Source: Owenia fusiformis
Lineage: Eukaryota; Annelida; Polychaeta; Sabellida; Oweniidae
Assembly: GCA_903813345.2 (NCBI GenBank)
Contig: CAIIXF020000009.1
Location: 3,968,001-4,032,000, forward strand
Direction of reading: 5' to 3'
Length of the DNA: 64,000 nucleotides
A program made the position numbers and the translations under genes. The notes below the pieces were generated by a model. It was not told where the DNA came from. It ran no database searches and saw only the letters and a list, made by a program, of their open reading frames with translations. Of this stretch, positions 10,490-21,355 are shown piece after piece. Within the stretch, counting starts at the first letter, position 1; the number at the start of each line of letters is the position of its first letter.

Positions 10490-12328
10490 TTACAACCAAA
10501 TAAGATGTTCATCCTTAACAAGTCTGGGGAGATCACCAAAGAGGAGAGAATATTCGAATGACGTCAACACCTTGGTTGTACCAGACACAGGGTCAAATTC
10601 AAACACCTTCTTATTACATACATTGGGGGCTGTAAAACCTCCAAATGCCAATATTTTGCTGCTTCGCACCAGCAAGGTTGGAGCTGTGAGAACCAGAAAT
10701 ACTATGTCGTGTAAATCAGTCCACTGGCTTGTTTGTGGACTATATTTTGAAATAGTTTTGCCCCAAAAGCAGTAAATTTCCTCATTGCAACACGCTCCAC
10801 GAATACCGTAATATGCAATGTTGTCTGCATCTGCGTTGAGTGAAGAAGTGGGTAACTTCGGCCCCATTGATATTTTGCCTTCTCTGGTGTTATATATTTG
10901 GAGAAATTGGCTATTACTTCCATCCACAGTAAGGCCACCAATTATGTACAGGGACCCTTTCAGAGCAACTGTCAAATGTCCAAACACTGGATGAATCAAA
11001 GTGGTAATAGCTCCTTGGGGTGCTTGCCAGACATCTTTTCTCCAATCATACATGTCAATCTGAGAACTGACAGTGACATTTGCCGCCTCACCTCCAATCA
11101 AATATATGTAATCACCACATAATGTTAAAGTGAATGATTTCAAATACCCAGATCTACTATTTGAAGCTCTACACTTCTTCCAGCCTTTGCTTTTAAAGTT
11201 GCTGTCATCTTGCTTATATGTGTTCCGGTACAGTTCCCCACCTCTTAGGTATTTGTAAATGTTTTGTCCGACCAAACAGACTCTGTCTTGAAGCAAGTAG
11301 CTCCCTAGGGACTGTAAATATGCACAACATGTCATTTCAAAAGTTTGCACTTTGGATAAGGTTTCTCTGATAACGCTGATAGAAATGTCATCACCACCAA
11401 AAATAGTTGAAGCACAAATTGATGTCTCACAGTTCCTTGGTTTGCATCTGTAATAGTGTTCTTCATGCTGGTAACACGGTGTGGTTTGATGACGAAATGC
11501 ACCTATAATATAGTTATTCAGACACGGGAACTGATTGGTCAATGCATGTGTATAGATTTCATCGCTTAAAACTTTGGACTTTATGAAACAAAACCTGACA
11601 CATTCAAAAAGCTCCAAGGCATGCACTTCTCGCTCTTTAGTCTTGGACATCCAGCGATCTACAGCATAGAAAATATTTTCTTCCTCAGTGACAACTAGCC
11701 TGTCATCTCCAAGGTAACTGACAAGACTGTTTTTTCCAAGTTCAAGTAATCCATCCGTTTTCCATACATTGTCAAAATTGAGCAACGCATGTTCATTTGC
11801 TGTTTCAGCTAGCTTAGGTTGCCCTATAAATTCAGCTGTCTGGACTATTTCAAGGCAATTGTCATCTGCTATGTTCAACCTGAGGTAATCAGCCAAAATG
11901 TCCTTCATTCCATTTTCAATCTGGAACATATCAACAGCTTTTAGAGTTTCAAGTGCCTGCTTGGCGCTAAGGTTAGTGGACCTTATACCTATGTCACTGT
12001 TATCCTTGAAGTCATAATAAATGAAACGCAAAATGTGTTCCATTGCAACACTTGAGACGTCTTTCAGCTCAATGGTTTTCTTTGTAGTTTCAGCCATGCC
12101 ATTTGTCAACAATGAATTGAAGTAAGGAGAGTTAGCAGCCAGGATTATCTTATGGCAATTGAATTGTTTCCCTTCAACTTCTAATGTAATATCGGTGAAT
12201 ACATTGTCCCGCCAAAGTTCATTTAGCTGAGTCTTGAAATATATGACATTCATCTGGCCTGCCGTAATGTGTTCAGGGAGACTGTCAGATATAGAATCTA
12301 TGTGTCCTTCACTCCCACTTGACGACAT
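10490..12328 (-). CDS. BTB-BACK-Kelch protein (KLHL family), intronless coding region
   Basis: A complete 612-aa reading frame. KLHL proteins typically act as substrate adaptors for CUL3 ubiquitin ligases. Residues about 36-147 form the BTB/POZ domain, with the hallmark DNVFTDITLEV and CHKIILAANSPYF segments. Residues about 150-255 form BACK, including FYAVDRWMSK. The C-terminal part from about 400 holds divergent Kelch repeats: YIYLIGGE near 408, LYIIGGLT near 460, a degenerate blade near 518 and ILAFGGFT near 559. A stretch rich in Cys (about 280-345) between BACK and Kelch looks unusual. The length matches the family. The start was chosen as the first Met, because a good splice acceptor (TTTTTGTAATTTCAG) ends 11 bases before it, implying a 5' UTR intron. 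The exact paralogue could not be named. Confidence 0.93.
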   Translation of the reverse strand: MSSSGSEGHIDSISDSLPEHITAGQMNVIYFKTQLNELWRDNVFTDITLEVEGKQFNCHKIILAANSPYFNSLLTNGMAETTKKTIELKDVSSVAMEHILRFIYYDFKDNSDIGIRSTNLSAKQALETLKAVDMFQIENGMKDILADYLRLNIADDNCLEIVQTAEFIGQPKLAETANEHALLNFDNVWKTDGLLELGKNSLVSYLGDDRLVVTEEENIFYAVDRWMSKTKEREVHALELFECVRFCFIKSKVLSDEIYTHALTNQFPCLNNYIIGAFRHQTTPCYQHEEHYYRCKPRNCETSICASTIFGGDDISISVIRETLSKVQTFEMTCCAYLQSLGSYLLQDRVCLVGQNIYKYLRGGELYRNTYKQDDSNFKSKGWKKCRASNSRSGYLKSFTLTLCGDYIYLIGGEAANVTVSSQIDMYDWRKDVWQAPQGAITTLIHPVFGHLTVALKGSLYIIGGLTVDGSNSQFLQIYNTREGKISMGPKLPTSSLNADADNIAYYGIRGACCNEEIYCFWGKTISKYSPQTSQWTDLHDIVFLVLTAPTLLVRSSKILAFGGFTAPNVCNKKVFEFDPVSGTTKVLTSFEYSLLFGDLPRLVKDEHLIWL

Positions 12329-12339
12329 TGTAATGATCT

Positions 12340-12354
12340 GAAATTACAAAAACC
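12340..12354 (-). other. Probable 3' splice site of a KLHL 5' UTR intron
   Basis: On the minus strand, TTTTTGTAATTTCAG directly precedes ATCATTACAATG, where the final ATG is the KLHL start. A possible partner donor, GTAAGTTT, lies near 14370-14377 on the minus strand. That would place the nested transposons (12373-14184) within the intron. Confidence 0.5.
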
Positions 12355-13148
12355 GTGTATCAGCATAATACTCCCGGGGGGTTCACTATATATAAACCTT
12401 GACGGGGATCCTCGGCGCATGTGGGGTACCTTTTTCAACGTTTGGTATGGCAATGGACCCATATTTTAGGATTTGGTATGGGAATGCCCGGAAATTTCTG
12501 ACTTCTGAGGTATGGCAATGGTCGGACTTTTGCTCTTCTGGTATGAGAATGGTCGTTGTAGATACGTTACCTAACATTCGTGGTATGGCATTGGTCCAGT
12601 AGTTGCAAATTTGAAGTTGTTTTGGATCGTTTCCCGAAGTATCTTCTTTTCCAGGGCCTTCTTCAACTTTTGAATTTTATATACAGTTTTGAAGGCGGTA
12701 GACCTAGATTATTTTCCGTTATCCCTGATTTTCTCAACGGGTTTGTGGATTTTTCTTAGAAATTTTTTTTTATAAAATTAAAAATCAACATTTTCAAATC
12801 GTTTAAATAATACAGGGGAAATAATTATATTTTCATTCTGAATTGTTAATTTTATGCATATAAATGTACACGTTAATGAACTTGTTTAAATTAGAAATTG
12901 TGGGCTTTCAACTTTGTGGTAAAACTTGAGCCTGCTGTAGGCCTAGATCTACTCCCAGGGATCTAGGCTACTGTAGGTCTCAGGGTCTTTCAATGAAAAG
13001 TGTGGGTCGTGTTATTTTGGTCATTTATGACCCCAACTACATATGGCATTTGTCCTTGATTTGAGGTATGGCGATTGGTCCTGTATTTGCACATTTGTAT
13101 GACATTGATCCTATATTTAATTTACTTTGAATTAAGGTATGGCATTGG

Positions 13149-13899
13149 CCCGGGGGGTTCACTATATATAAACTTTGACGGGGATCCTCGGCGCATGTGG
13201 GGTACCTTTTTCAACGTTTGGTATGGCAATGGACCCATATTTTAGGATTTGGTATGGGAATGCCCGGAAATTTCTGACTTCTGAGGTATGGTAATGGTCG
13301 GACTTTTGCTCTTCTGGTATGAGAATGGTCGTTGTAGATACGTTACCTAACATTCGTGGTATGGCATTGGTCCAGTAGTTGCAAATTTGAAGTTGTTTTG
13401 GAACGATTCCCGAAGTATCTTTAACTGAAATCGAACATTTTATGTGATGTATCGCTATGAGTAAAAGTGTGAGTCGTGTTATTTTGGTCATTCATGACCC
13501 CAACTACATGTACAGTATGGCATTTGTCCTTGATTTGAGGTATGGCGATTGGTCCTGTATTTGCACATTTGTATGACATTGGTCCTATATTTCATTTACT
13601 TTGAATTAAGGTATGGCATTGGTCCCATATTTGGACATTTGGTATGGCATTGGTCCTACATTTTGACATTTGGTATGGCATTGGTCCCATAATTGGACAT
13701 TTGGTATGGCATTGGTCCTATATTTGGACATTTGGTATGGCATTGGTCCTATATTTGGACATTTGGTATGGCCTTTGGGCGTTATTTTGGTTGGTATGGG
13801 AACATATTGAAATTTGACAGATTGGTATGGGAACATATTGATATTTGAGGCTTCAGCCTAGGACCCCCGTCGAGTTTTATATACAGTGAACCCCCCGGG
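13149..13899. mobile_element. Inner copy of the same transposon, nested in the outer copy
   Basis: The same CCCGGGGGGTTCACT ends delimit 751 bp. An 8-bp duplication, GGCATTGG, at 13141-13148 and 13900-13907 comes from the minisatellite unit of the outer copy. The left 230 bp is almost identical to 12373-12600, so the insertion looks recent. It lacks a middle block of the outer copy (about 12630-12950). Confidence 0.88.
13610..13790. repeat. 31-bp minisatellite in inner copy
   Basis: About five tandem units of 31 bp with core GGTATGGCATTGGTCC then TATTTGGACATTT. The unit belongs to the transposon interior. The peptide repeats it would encode on the minus strand are artefacts of the array. Confidence 0.85.
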
Positions 13900-14058
13900 G
13901 GCATTGGTCCCATATTTGGACATTTGGTATGGCATTGGTCCTACATTTTGACATTTGGTATGGCATTGGTCCCATAATTGGGTATTTGGTATGGCATTGG
14001 TCCTATATTTGGACATTTGGTATGGCATTGGTCCTATATTTGGACATTTGGTATGGCC
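13900..14058. repeat. 31-bp minisatellite in outer copy
   Basis: About five units of the same 31-bp repeat. This array was split from its left part by the inner insertion at 13149-13899. Confidence 0.85.
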
Positions 14059-14192
14059 TTTGGGCATTATTTTGGTTGGTATGGGAACATATTAAAATTT
14101 GACAGATTGGTATGGGAACATATTGATATTTTAGGCTTCAGCCTAGGACCCCCGTCGAGTTTTATATACAGTGAACCCCCCGGGATAATACT

Positions 14193-15200
14193 CAAGCACT
14201 GAAGCAGAACTTTCTTTACGTCATTCCACGCTTTTCCAACAGAAAAAATTACATGTACAAAAGCCCACACACGTTTAGATCCAATATAAAAACGATCCAA
14301 AAGTGTATATAAATACGATGGTAGGCTGTTTTATAAAGCAAACATTGTATAGATGAACATGATGAAAAGAAACTTACATTTTGATTTTTAACTTTAAACC
14401 GGAAATCAGTTTTCACTGAATTTCCGAACGTCTAAGAAAATTTTAAGAGGCACATTCACCCAACATACCCAAAGTGATTATAGTCATACCTGTAACATAA
14501 AAGATGGTCTCAGGTCATACTATCTACACAACCAAAACCACAAGATATTATCTCCACACATCCAGAGTGACAATAATTTCTGGCACAATCCGATATCATC
14601 TCCGGATCCAGAAATTCAGTAAGGGCATGCATCCCATTCTGATTTATCAGAGTCCCTCTTTACCTACCGCTTTTGAGAACTATTCCAAAAGGATAGTAAA
14701 GGCTGTGGATCCCACAATGCATGCATCCGGGCTTTCAATTAGATAGTTGAAAGCCCATGATAAGGGGAAGGGGGGCCAAACATTTGAGTCTGGAAAAAAG
14801 GAATTTGGGCCCCTAAAACCAAAAATTGGGTCAAAATTTTGAAAATTTAAGGCTCATTTAAAGATAAATTGGCCCAAAAGACCTAAAAAGGCCACACTAT
14901 GCCCCAAAGACCCATTTTAGGCCCGACAAAATGCTGGGGCCTTAAAACTAAATTTTTTCTGGGCCCACTAAAGGGGAGAGGGGGGCCTCCGACACTGGTC
15001 TCGATACAACTATATTTGGTACAGCCAAAACCACAATTACCTCGACACAACCTGAGTGACCGTGATTGTTTCTGGCACAACCAAAATCACGATCATCATT
15101 TATGGCACCATCAGAACTTATATTTCTGGCAGAGTCACAACCTACGAGACACAAACGTAAATTTAGAGTTGTATAGCCTGGAAAACATTTACGTCAAACT
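14193..15200. repeat. Degenerate short repeats, KLHL upstream region
   Basis: ACAACCAAAACCACA-like words with GAGTGAC and TTTCTGGCACAA recur at about 14520-14600 and 15005-15140. Between them, 14770-14990 is rich in GGCCC words interspersed with A-rich runs. A possible KLHL 5' UTR exon could lie here, but none can be defined. Confidence 0.4.
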
Positions 15201-15399
15201 GGATATGTAATCACATGTAGCGTTCACCATGGCAAAATGTTGGAAAATTTATTTTTTCCATATGAAAATAATTTTTGTAAATTGAGCCTGGCCGGTCTTA
15301 TCACAAAGATTAAAATTCTGCCACAGAGCCAAAAATGTACTCAAGATAAGAGGAACATGTGCTAAATTCAAATCCGACTTTGCGGTCTATATATGCAAG

Positions 15400-16030
15400 G
15401 AAAAATTATATGACTATTTTTTTGACAATGAAGACATGTTTATCTTTTAGATCAATTCATTATCTCAAAAAAAATTATATACAGTAATAATAAAGTCTAA
15501 CAAACTCGGAGATATTTAACTAGCAATCAACCCATCAACACACTTTTTCAAAGATGTTGACCCCATTTTCACCAAAAATGCAATCATTTTTTACAATGTT
15601 TAATGCATTTCTACCTATTCTTTATTTTGATGTATCAAATAGTTATTGAAAGAAAAACTTAATTGCTTTAAGATAAGGGTTCCCCATGTTATTTCTCCAT
15701 TGAAAAATCTCATGCTATCCATTGGTTTCAGTTCATTTTAGTCATCCACATTCAATATCTTTAAAGTCCCTGGAGCAATCAACGTTTCCTTTTAGGAAAT
15801 CGAACATGTCTCAAAGCACATAGGCTAAGTCTTATTATGCATTCAAAAATATAATAAAAGGTTGCATTTTTGGTGAAAATAAGGTCAACATTTTTGAAAA
15901 AGTATGTTGATTGGTCTATTGCCCCTTAAATATCACTTAGGTCTGATTAACTAAATTATCATTATATATACTTTTCTTGAAGATAATGAATGGATCTAAA
16001 AGATACACCCATGTTCATGATAAAAATATT
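15400..16030. repeat. Large imperfect inverted repeat
   Basis: Arms of roughly 190 bp or more at about 15400-15625 and 15830-16030 are reverse complements. They share TATCTTTTAGATC, ATCAACACACTTTTTCAAA and TTTTCACCAAAAATGCA with scattered mismatches. No coding capacity is seen. This is probably a fold-back element or an old TIR transposon. Confidence 0.65.
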
Positions 16031-17378
16031 CATAATTCAAGTCAGAATCGTTTAAAATTGTTTCCGATAACATATATGCGCCTTTTCAAAATTGTGTAAG
16101 GTTTTGGAGGCGAATGCGACGAGCAATAAGTTTACCTTCATTTAACCTTCTAATTTAGGTCTGATTTGAAAGAAAAATTAACCGCACAATATCGTCATGG
16201 CGAAATTTACAAAACAATAACCAGTTTATTTATTTTGCATATAATATTGAAATAAGAGCTGGTTTTCAATACTTTAAAAAAATGTGACGCATGTGATTTT
16301 TTGACCACAAATTCCATACATATCAATTTTTACTAACGTCCCAAGTGGATTTCTTGACCGTTTTTCAAAATTCAAAAACATTTTAGAAATATTGTCATCG
16401 GGATCTTGCTGCCATGTGAATTTTGTCATGATTAGATAAGAATAAATATTTTATTTTTAGGTTGACAAAACTTTAAAAAATGTGATGCTTGTCGTTTTTG
16501 ACGTTGTAAGTTTGCTCATTGGTTTGTTTTAGTTTTTGACGCCATAATGTTACGTCCCCAGTTTCGTGCGACGTGTATGTACAGTAATATTCTTTCCAAA
16601 GAGAATGATGTATGTCATAAATGTTTTAGCTCCAAATATCTTACGAAAACGAGATTGTTTAAAATATGTATCAGAAAAACCAGCTCGTATAGAGAACTAT
16701 CAATGGCATATTACATGCCACGGTGTAGTCTAAGTAATCACTGTACCTGAACGGTGAGACATGCAGTGAACAAGGTGTCCCGTAAGTATGCCCCCCAATG
16801 TCTCTCTAGTATGTGTCATATATCATTTTAAAGCTCATCCAAAGTTGCATTGATAGGCAGACATATACCAATGTCTCCATAGTGTCATATATCATTTTAA
16901 AGATCATCCAAAGTTACATTGATTTGTCAATTATTATGGCTCAACTCACAAATGGGAAAAAGTAACAGGCATTTCAAAATTTAGTATCTGGCCAAAATTA
17001 AGTTCAATTTTACACCAGATTGATAGTCAGTGTGTTAACAGCAGCAATCTTAATGTTACTATCCCCATATTATATATTCATAATATAAGGGGTGGTATTT
17101 TACATTTTGACGAGTTTTCAACGAGGCCCAAACAGCCAGGACCAATTGTGCAAAGTATGGACCCAAAATGGAAATGGCCAGATAAAGGGCAGTTTTCAGT
17201 TTGTCTGAAAAATTATTGAGGGACACATGGATTATGGGACAACTGGGTGGGTGATTCTAGAGTTTCACAATGTGAGCCAAAAACAAAGTGTTCCCTGTCT
17301 CTGTTCTCAATTTCAGACATAAACAAACATGTTGTGATAAAACAAACAAACAAACAAGTCAATTACACTTATTAACAG
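16031..17378. other. Intergenic region downstream of RBFOX
   Basis: No coding exon is supported. A local duplication of about 70 bp (GTCATATATCATTTTAAAG plus TCATCCAAAGTT) occurs at 16806-16855 and 16881-16925. A (AAAC)n tract is at about 17338-17357. Confidence 0.45.
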
Positions 17379-19194
17379 TTTATTGCATTAAATGCAACAA
17401 CAATACAATAGATGGGTTGTGTTCAGTGTCTATATAAGGTCAAGATTGGATATGTTATCCTATACTCTTTACTCATTGGCTATCATAGAACTCATATACT
17501 TTCTATCAATGCGTAGTCTTACAATATGATCCTTGAATCAAATTTAAACATCTAATCGTTTATTCTTTCATCATTCTTGGTCTCAATTTGCGCAGTAAAT
17601 GTGAAAGCTGATATTGCATACTTGACAGTTTTTGGAAGCTGAAATTGCACATTTTGAGTTTCCATAGTGGCACCATTTTTTCTGTTAACAACGCATACAC
17701 AGCACAACGCACAATGTTTTCTTGAACACCTAAACACCAAATGAACTTTAAACCAAATTTTAAACAATGTATATGAAATTTGAGCAAATTGAATTTCATA
17801 ATGATGAGAAAAACGACCAATGAAGTTCTACTAGTTTACAGGTCTTTGAGGTGTGTTGTCATAGCAACCCGACTAGACAATATGGTTGCTATGACATGAA
17901 AGATGATAAATATTCCAAAGTACTATACACTGTGTACAATTAATATAAACATTACTAAGTGACTAGTTTGTCTTCAAATGACAAGCCTGTACAATATTCT
18001 AGCATAGCTGCTGCTTCCCCATATATAAAACGACAATGGTCACGCTTAATTTCACAGAATAGTGACAGAGAGAGGACTAATCAATGAACCAGGAATGAAG
18101 TAAACCAAGAAATCTGAATTGTGTAAAGGCATGTAGAACAGTAGAAATGCCTGGAATTTGATATTTGTCCTAGAAAATGGCGTGCATGACCATAGTGATG
18201 TTATATTTATGGTTTTAAACTAGATTTCAAACCTGAACACTGAAATGGTGCAGACACCTGCTTCTTTAAAATATTGGTTTTTGAAATTTAAAATTGACCT
18301 TAACTCTCAAGACAATAAATTGATTGTAATAACAAATTTGAAAGTATTGTATTGATTCTAAATCACAATGCACAACATGGAAAACTCCCATGCATGATTT
18401 GTACATGCTCATTCAATTGCTTCGGAAAATACCAGATAGAATAGACTACTGAAAGAATACAGTTTACACTAGTATAAGGTATAGCGTATCCGCTGGATGT
18501 AACATATGCAATATAGCTACTTTATTATTTACAAGTGACCAATAGGTCTTGGTTCAGATCTGTATAAGATAAACAAAGTGCCTGTGGAATCAGTTGTAGA
18601 CAGATCAGTATAAGGCCATAGAAAATTAGTTCTGATGATACAACGCAAGTAAAATAACCTCAGAATTTCCTTTATATGGCCTAACTACATATAAAATCAT
18701 TTTATATTGTCATGAATCGCTCGTATGGAAGCATTAAGGCTTAAAACAATGCAGATGAAAATTCTTCACTTTTGTACATGTTTGAAGTATTTCCAATGCA
18801 CCGTTGATTCCACTATATCATATGAAAATCAAAAAATAATTGACATTAATTTGACAACACAAATCGGCAAGATGGGTTGATTGTATAAAATAGACATTCA
18901 CATTTGTTATATATTAACATATATTATCTACTTCGATCATATTTAGGGGACTTGCTTGCTTAAAATAGTATGTCCTAAAATGTTTAACGAGGTCTTCATA
19001 TAAAATTCAAAATCAGTTCTTAAATCAGTTAAGTAAGATCTAAAATATCCAGAAATAATATTGCAGTCAATTTATCAAATTTTCTTCGTATTTTCATCAT
19101 AAGTGAATTGTTTTGTATTTTAATATAACAAGTCCCCTAAAGTCTAGATTGATTCCACAAGCCTGGCCTACTACTGTACACAAGAGCACCTATA

Positions 19195-19320
19195 GAAATC
19201 ATGTCAAATAGGTCACCTAGGTCAATAGGAAAACACTATCGTTAAATAGGTCCCCTAGATGCCTAGGAAAACACTATTGCTGAATAGGTCCCCAACTGAG
19301 AAGGGCAACACTATTGCACC
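19195..19320. repeat. Three-copy degenerate repeat (about 50 bp)
   Basis: AATAGGTC(A/C)CC followed by GGAAAACACTAT is repeated three times with variation. It lies in the possible 3' UTR of RBFOX. Confidence 0.55.
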
Positions 19321-19814
19321 CATTGAAATAAAAAATATGCATATTTATTCTTTGCTCCTGTCATAATTAACGCAAGATTTTCTCCAGAAAAACATTTTCA
19401 GTGGATATTTAAAATAGTTCAATTAGAACAGATTGTATTTTAATTATTTCTATTATATGAACAGGAGCAAATTGAGAGATATACATACAAGAAAGTGCTT
19501 TGTAAGATGATACTTTTCATTTTACTCATTGCAATATATAAATAGTATATGTATATATATATATTAACTTTGTACAAGGATGTATGTAGCAAATGACAAT
19601 ATTATTTATAATGGTCACTGTTGACAAAATATAACATCAACTACAGATAAACAGTATCCATAGAAATACTCATTAATATCCTAACAATAATATTAATAAT
19701 ACAATTCCAAGTGTCTGTAAATTACGGTACCATTATCTAATTTGTATAAAATGTTGATCGGTTGACAATGCTTAACAATTGTGAGGGATTAGAATGATAA
19801 ACCAAACATAAAAT

Positions 19815-19896
19815 ATATAAATGCTGTTTACAAAGATTCAAATTATTTTGTATAAATGCTGTTTACAAACATTGAAATTATTTTGTATAAATGCTG
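19815..19896. repeat. 39-bp tandem repeat
   Basis: TATAAATGCTGTTTACAAA and the following AT-rich spacer are repeated about twice, with a partial third copy. Confidence 0.65.
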
Positions 19897-21355
19897 CGGC
19901 TCTATTGCACTCAGGGTGATGATTTTTCAATGTCATTTACACATGTGTTATCAACTAAATCGAAATAAACTGATTAGAATTGAAAACAAATATAAATGAA
20001 ATTCATGATACAGAATGCTGAAATTAATGATCAAAATTAAAACCCTCTGGTTTGTTTTCTCCAATTGATGAACATTGTCAAATAGTAATATAATATCATA
20101 TGTTGGATTTCTGGGATATCTCCCTTGGCAGAGGATATCATATTTATCCACTGAGGATTTTATCCATGTAAAGTTAAGACCAACGTAATATATTACTATA
20201 CTAAATTGCTATTTACAAGTTTAAAAAGAACTCACTAGAGAGAATATATCGAAAAAATAAAGCTACAAAGTTTGTGTAGTCATAATTAAAGTGTCCCGCT
20301 CCCGCTCTGCCTGATTTTGCTATCACGGCAAGCCTAAGGAAGCAAATTCTACCCATAGAGGGCTCTCATTGCACTGTTCTGAAAACTTATGAGCACCGTG
20401 TGACTTTATACTTTATACAGTATTAAACATGTTCCCTGGTCTGCTTAACCCTGGAGTGAATACCTTCATCTTGCTCTCGTTCCGTTCTCCCGTATGTACA
20501 CTTCAGAATTTAAGATATATTTGGCATATACTGATTGTATAGAAGATATACATTAATACTTGTAAATAGCCAATTCATAAAATGCTACTCTACCCATCAA
20601 TGTTAGATTCACTATCAACCTTTCAATGAAGCACTGAATTCTCAATATTTCTATATTGATTTCATACTATGCCTTATATCAAGTTCATCCCTGAATGATT
20701 TCTCATTATTTTAATTATTTACTTGTTCTTCTTGAAAAACATGGCTATAATAGCATTTCATCAATGGAAAAAGCTGAATAAATAGAACACATCATTGTAG
20801 ATGTGTCTTGAGATTGCAAAGTTTATCCCTAATAATAGGTGCCCGCTTGAGGTGATGATCTGATGTAACGTCACTACTGTACTGAACAGTGATGCAAAGT
20901 GACATACGCAATGATTATCTGTGACATCACTGAACCGCATATGATCAGATGGTATGAAGCTGTTGCATCATTATTTTTGAAGGTATTCAGGACATTATTC
21001 AAGTTTAACTGAAATTGCTAAACTGCACATCTGATTTTATAATGCGACAAAATCCACAAAAATATGACACAAATTAGGCTGGATGTTACAGCTGGATAGA
21101 CGTATCATCACCATAGTTGATACATCATGGCACAAAACCTGAAATTAAACATCCGTCGAATCCAGGAAATATATACGACTCACACATAGAGATAATGAAC
21201 TGAAGTTAACTTTGGTGAGTATTTCTGATTGTTCCTGATGTGAGATTTTTGGGAAGATCTGAATATTTGGATCTCCCATATTGTCTTCACATTATTGATG
21301 GTAATTCACTCCCACTTTCTCTGCATGTGATGTTTCTCGCTGACTGGGAAGGGGG

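Larger units (their letters stand above)
12373..14184. mobile_element. Outer copy of a DNA transposon with 8-bp TSD
   Basis: The terminal inverted repeats begin CCCGGGGGGTTCACT and continue with similarity for about 40 bp. Perfect 8-bp target duplications, ATAATACT, lie at 12365-12372 and 14185-14192. The element is 1812 bp including a nested copy, or about 1053 bp without it. The interior consists of short words and a 31-bp minisatellite, with no transposase. An 8-bp duplication fits hAT or Zisupton/KDZ-type transposons, but the superfamily cannot be fixed without the autonomous partner. Confidence 0.88.
17379..21355 (-). other. Putative RBFOX 3' UTR and downstream sequence
   Basis: No open coding sequence is recognisable in 4 kb after the RBFOX stop. 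AATAAA signals on the minus strand at 18521-18526 and 17379-17384 are possible transcript ends, so the 3' UTR may be long. Repeats inside it have their own entries. The UTR limit is inference. Confidence 0.35.

Noticed and set aside
13606-14067. Minus-strand frames with repeated GPMPYQMSKYGTN-like peptides
   Set aside because: They are translations of the 31-bp transposon minisatellite, with no start context or homology.
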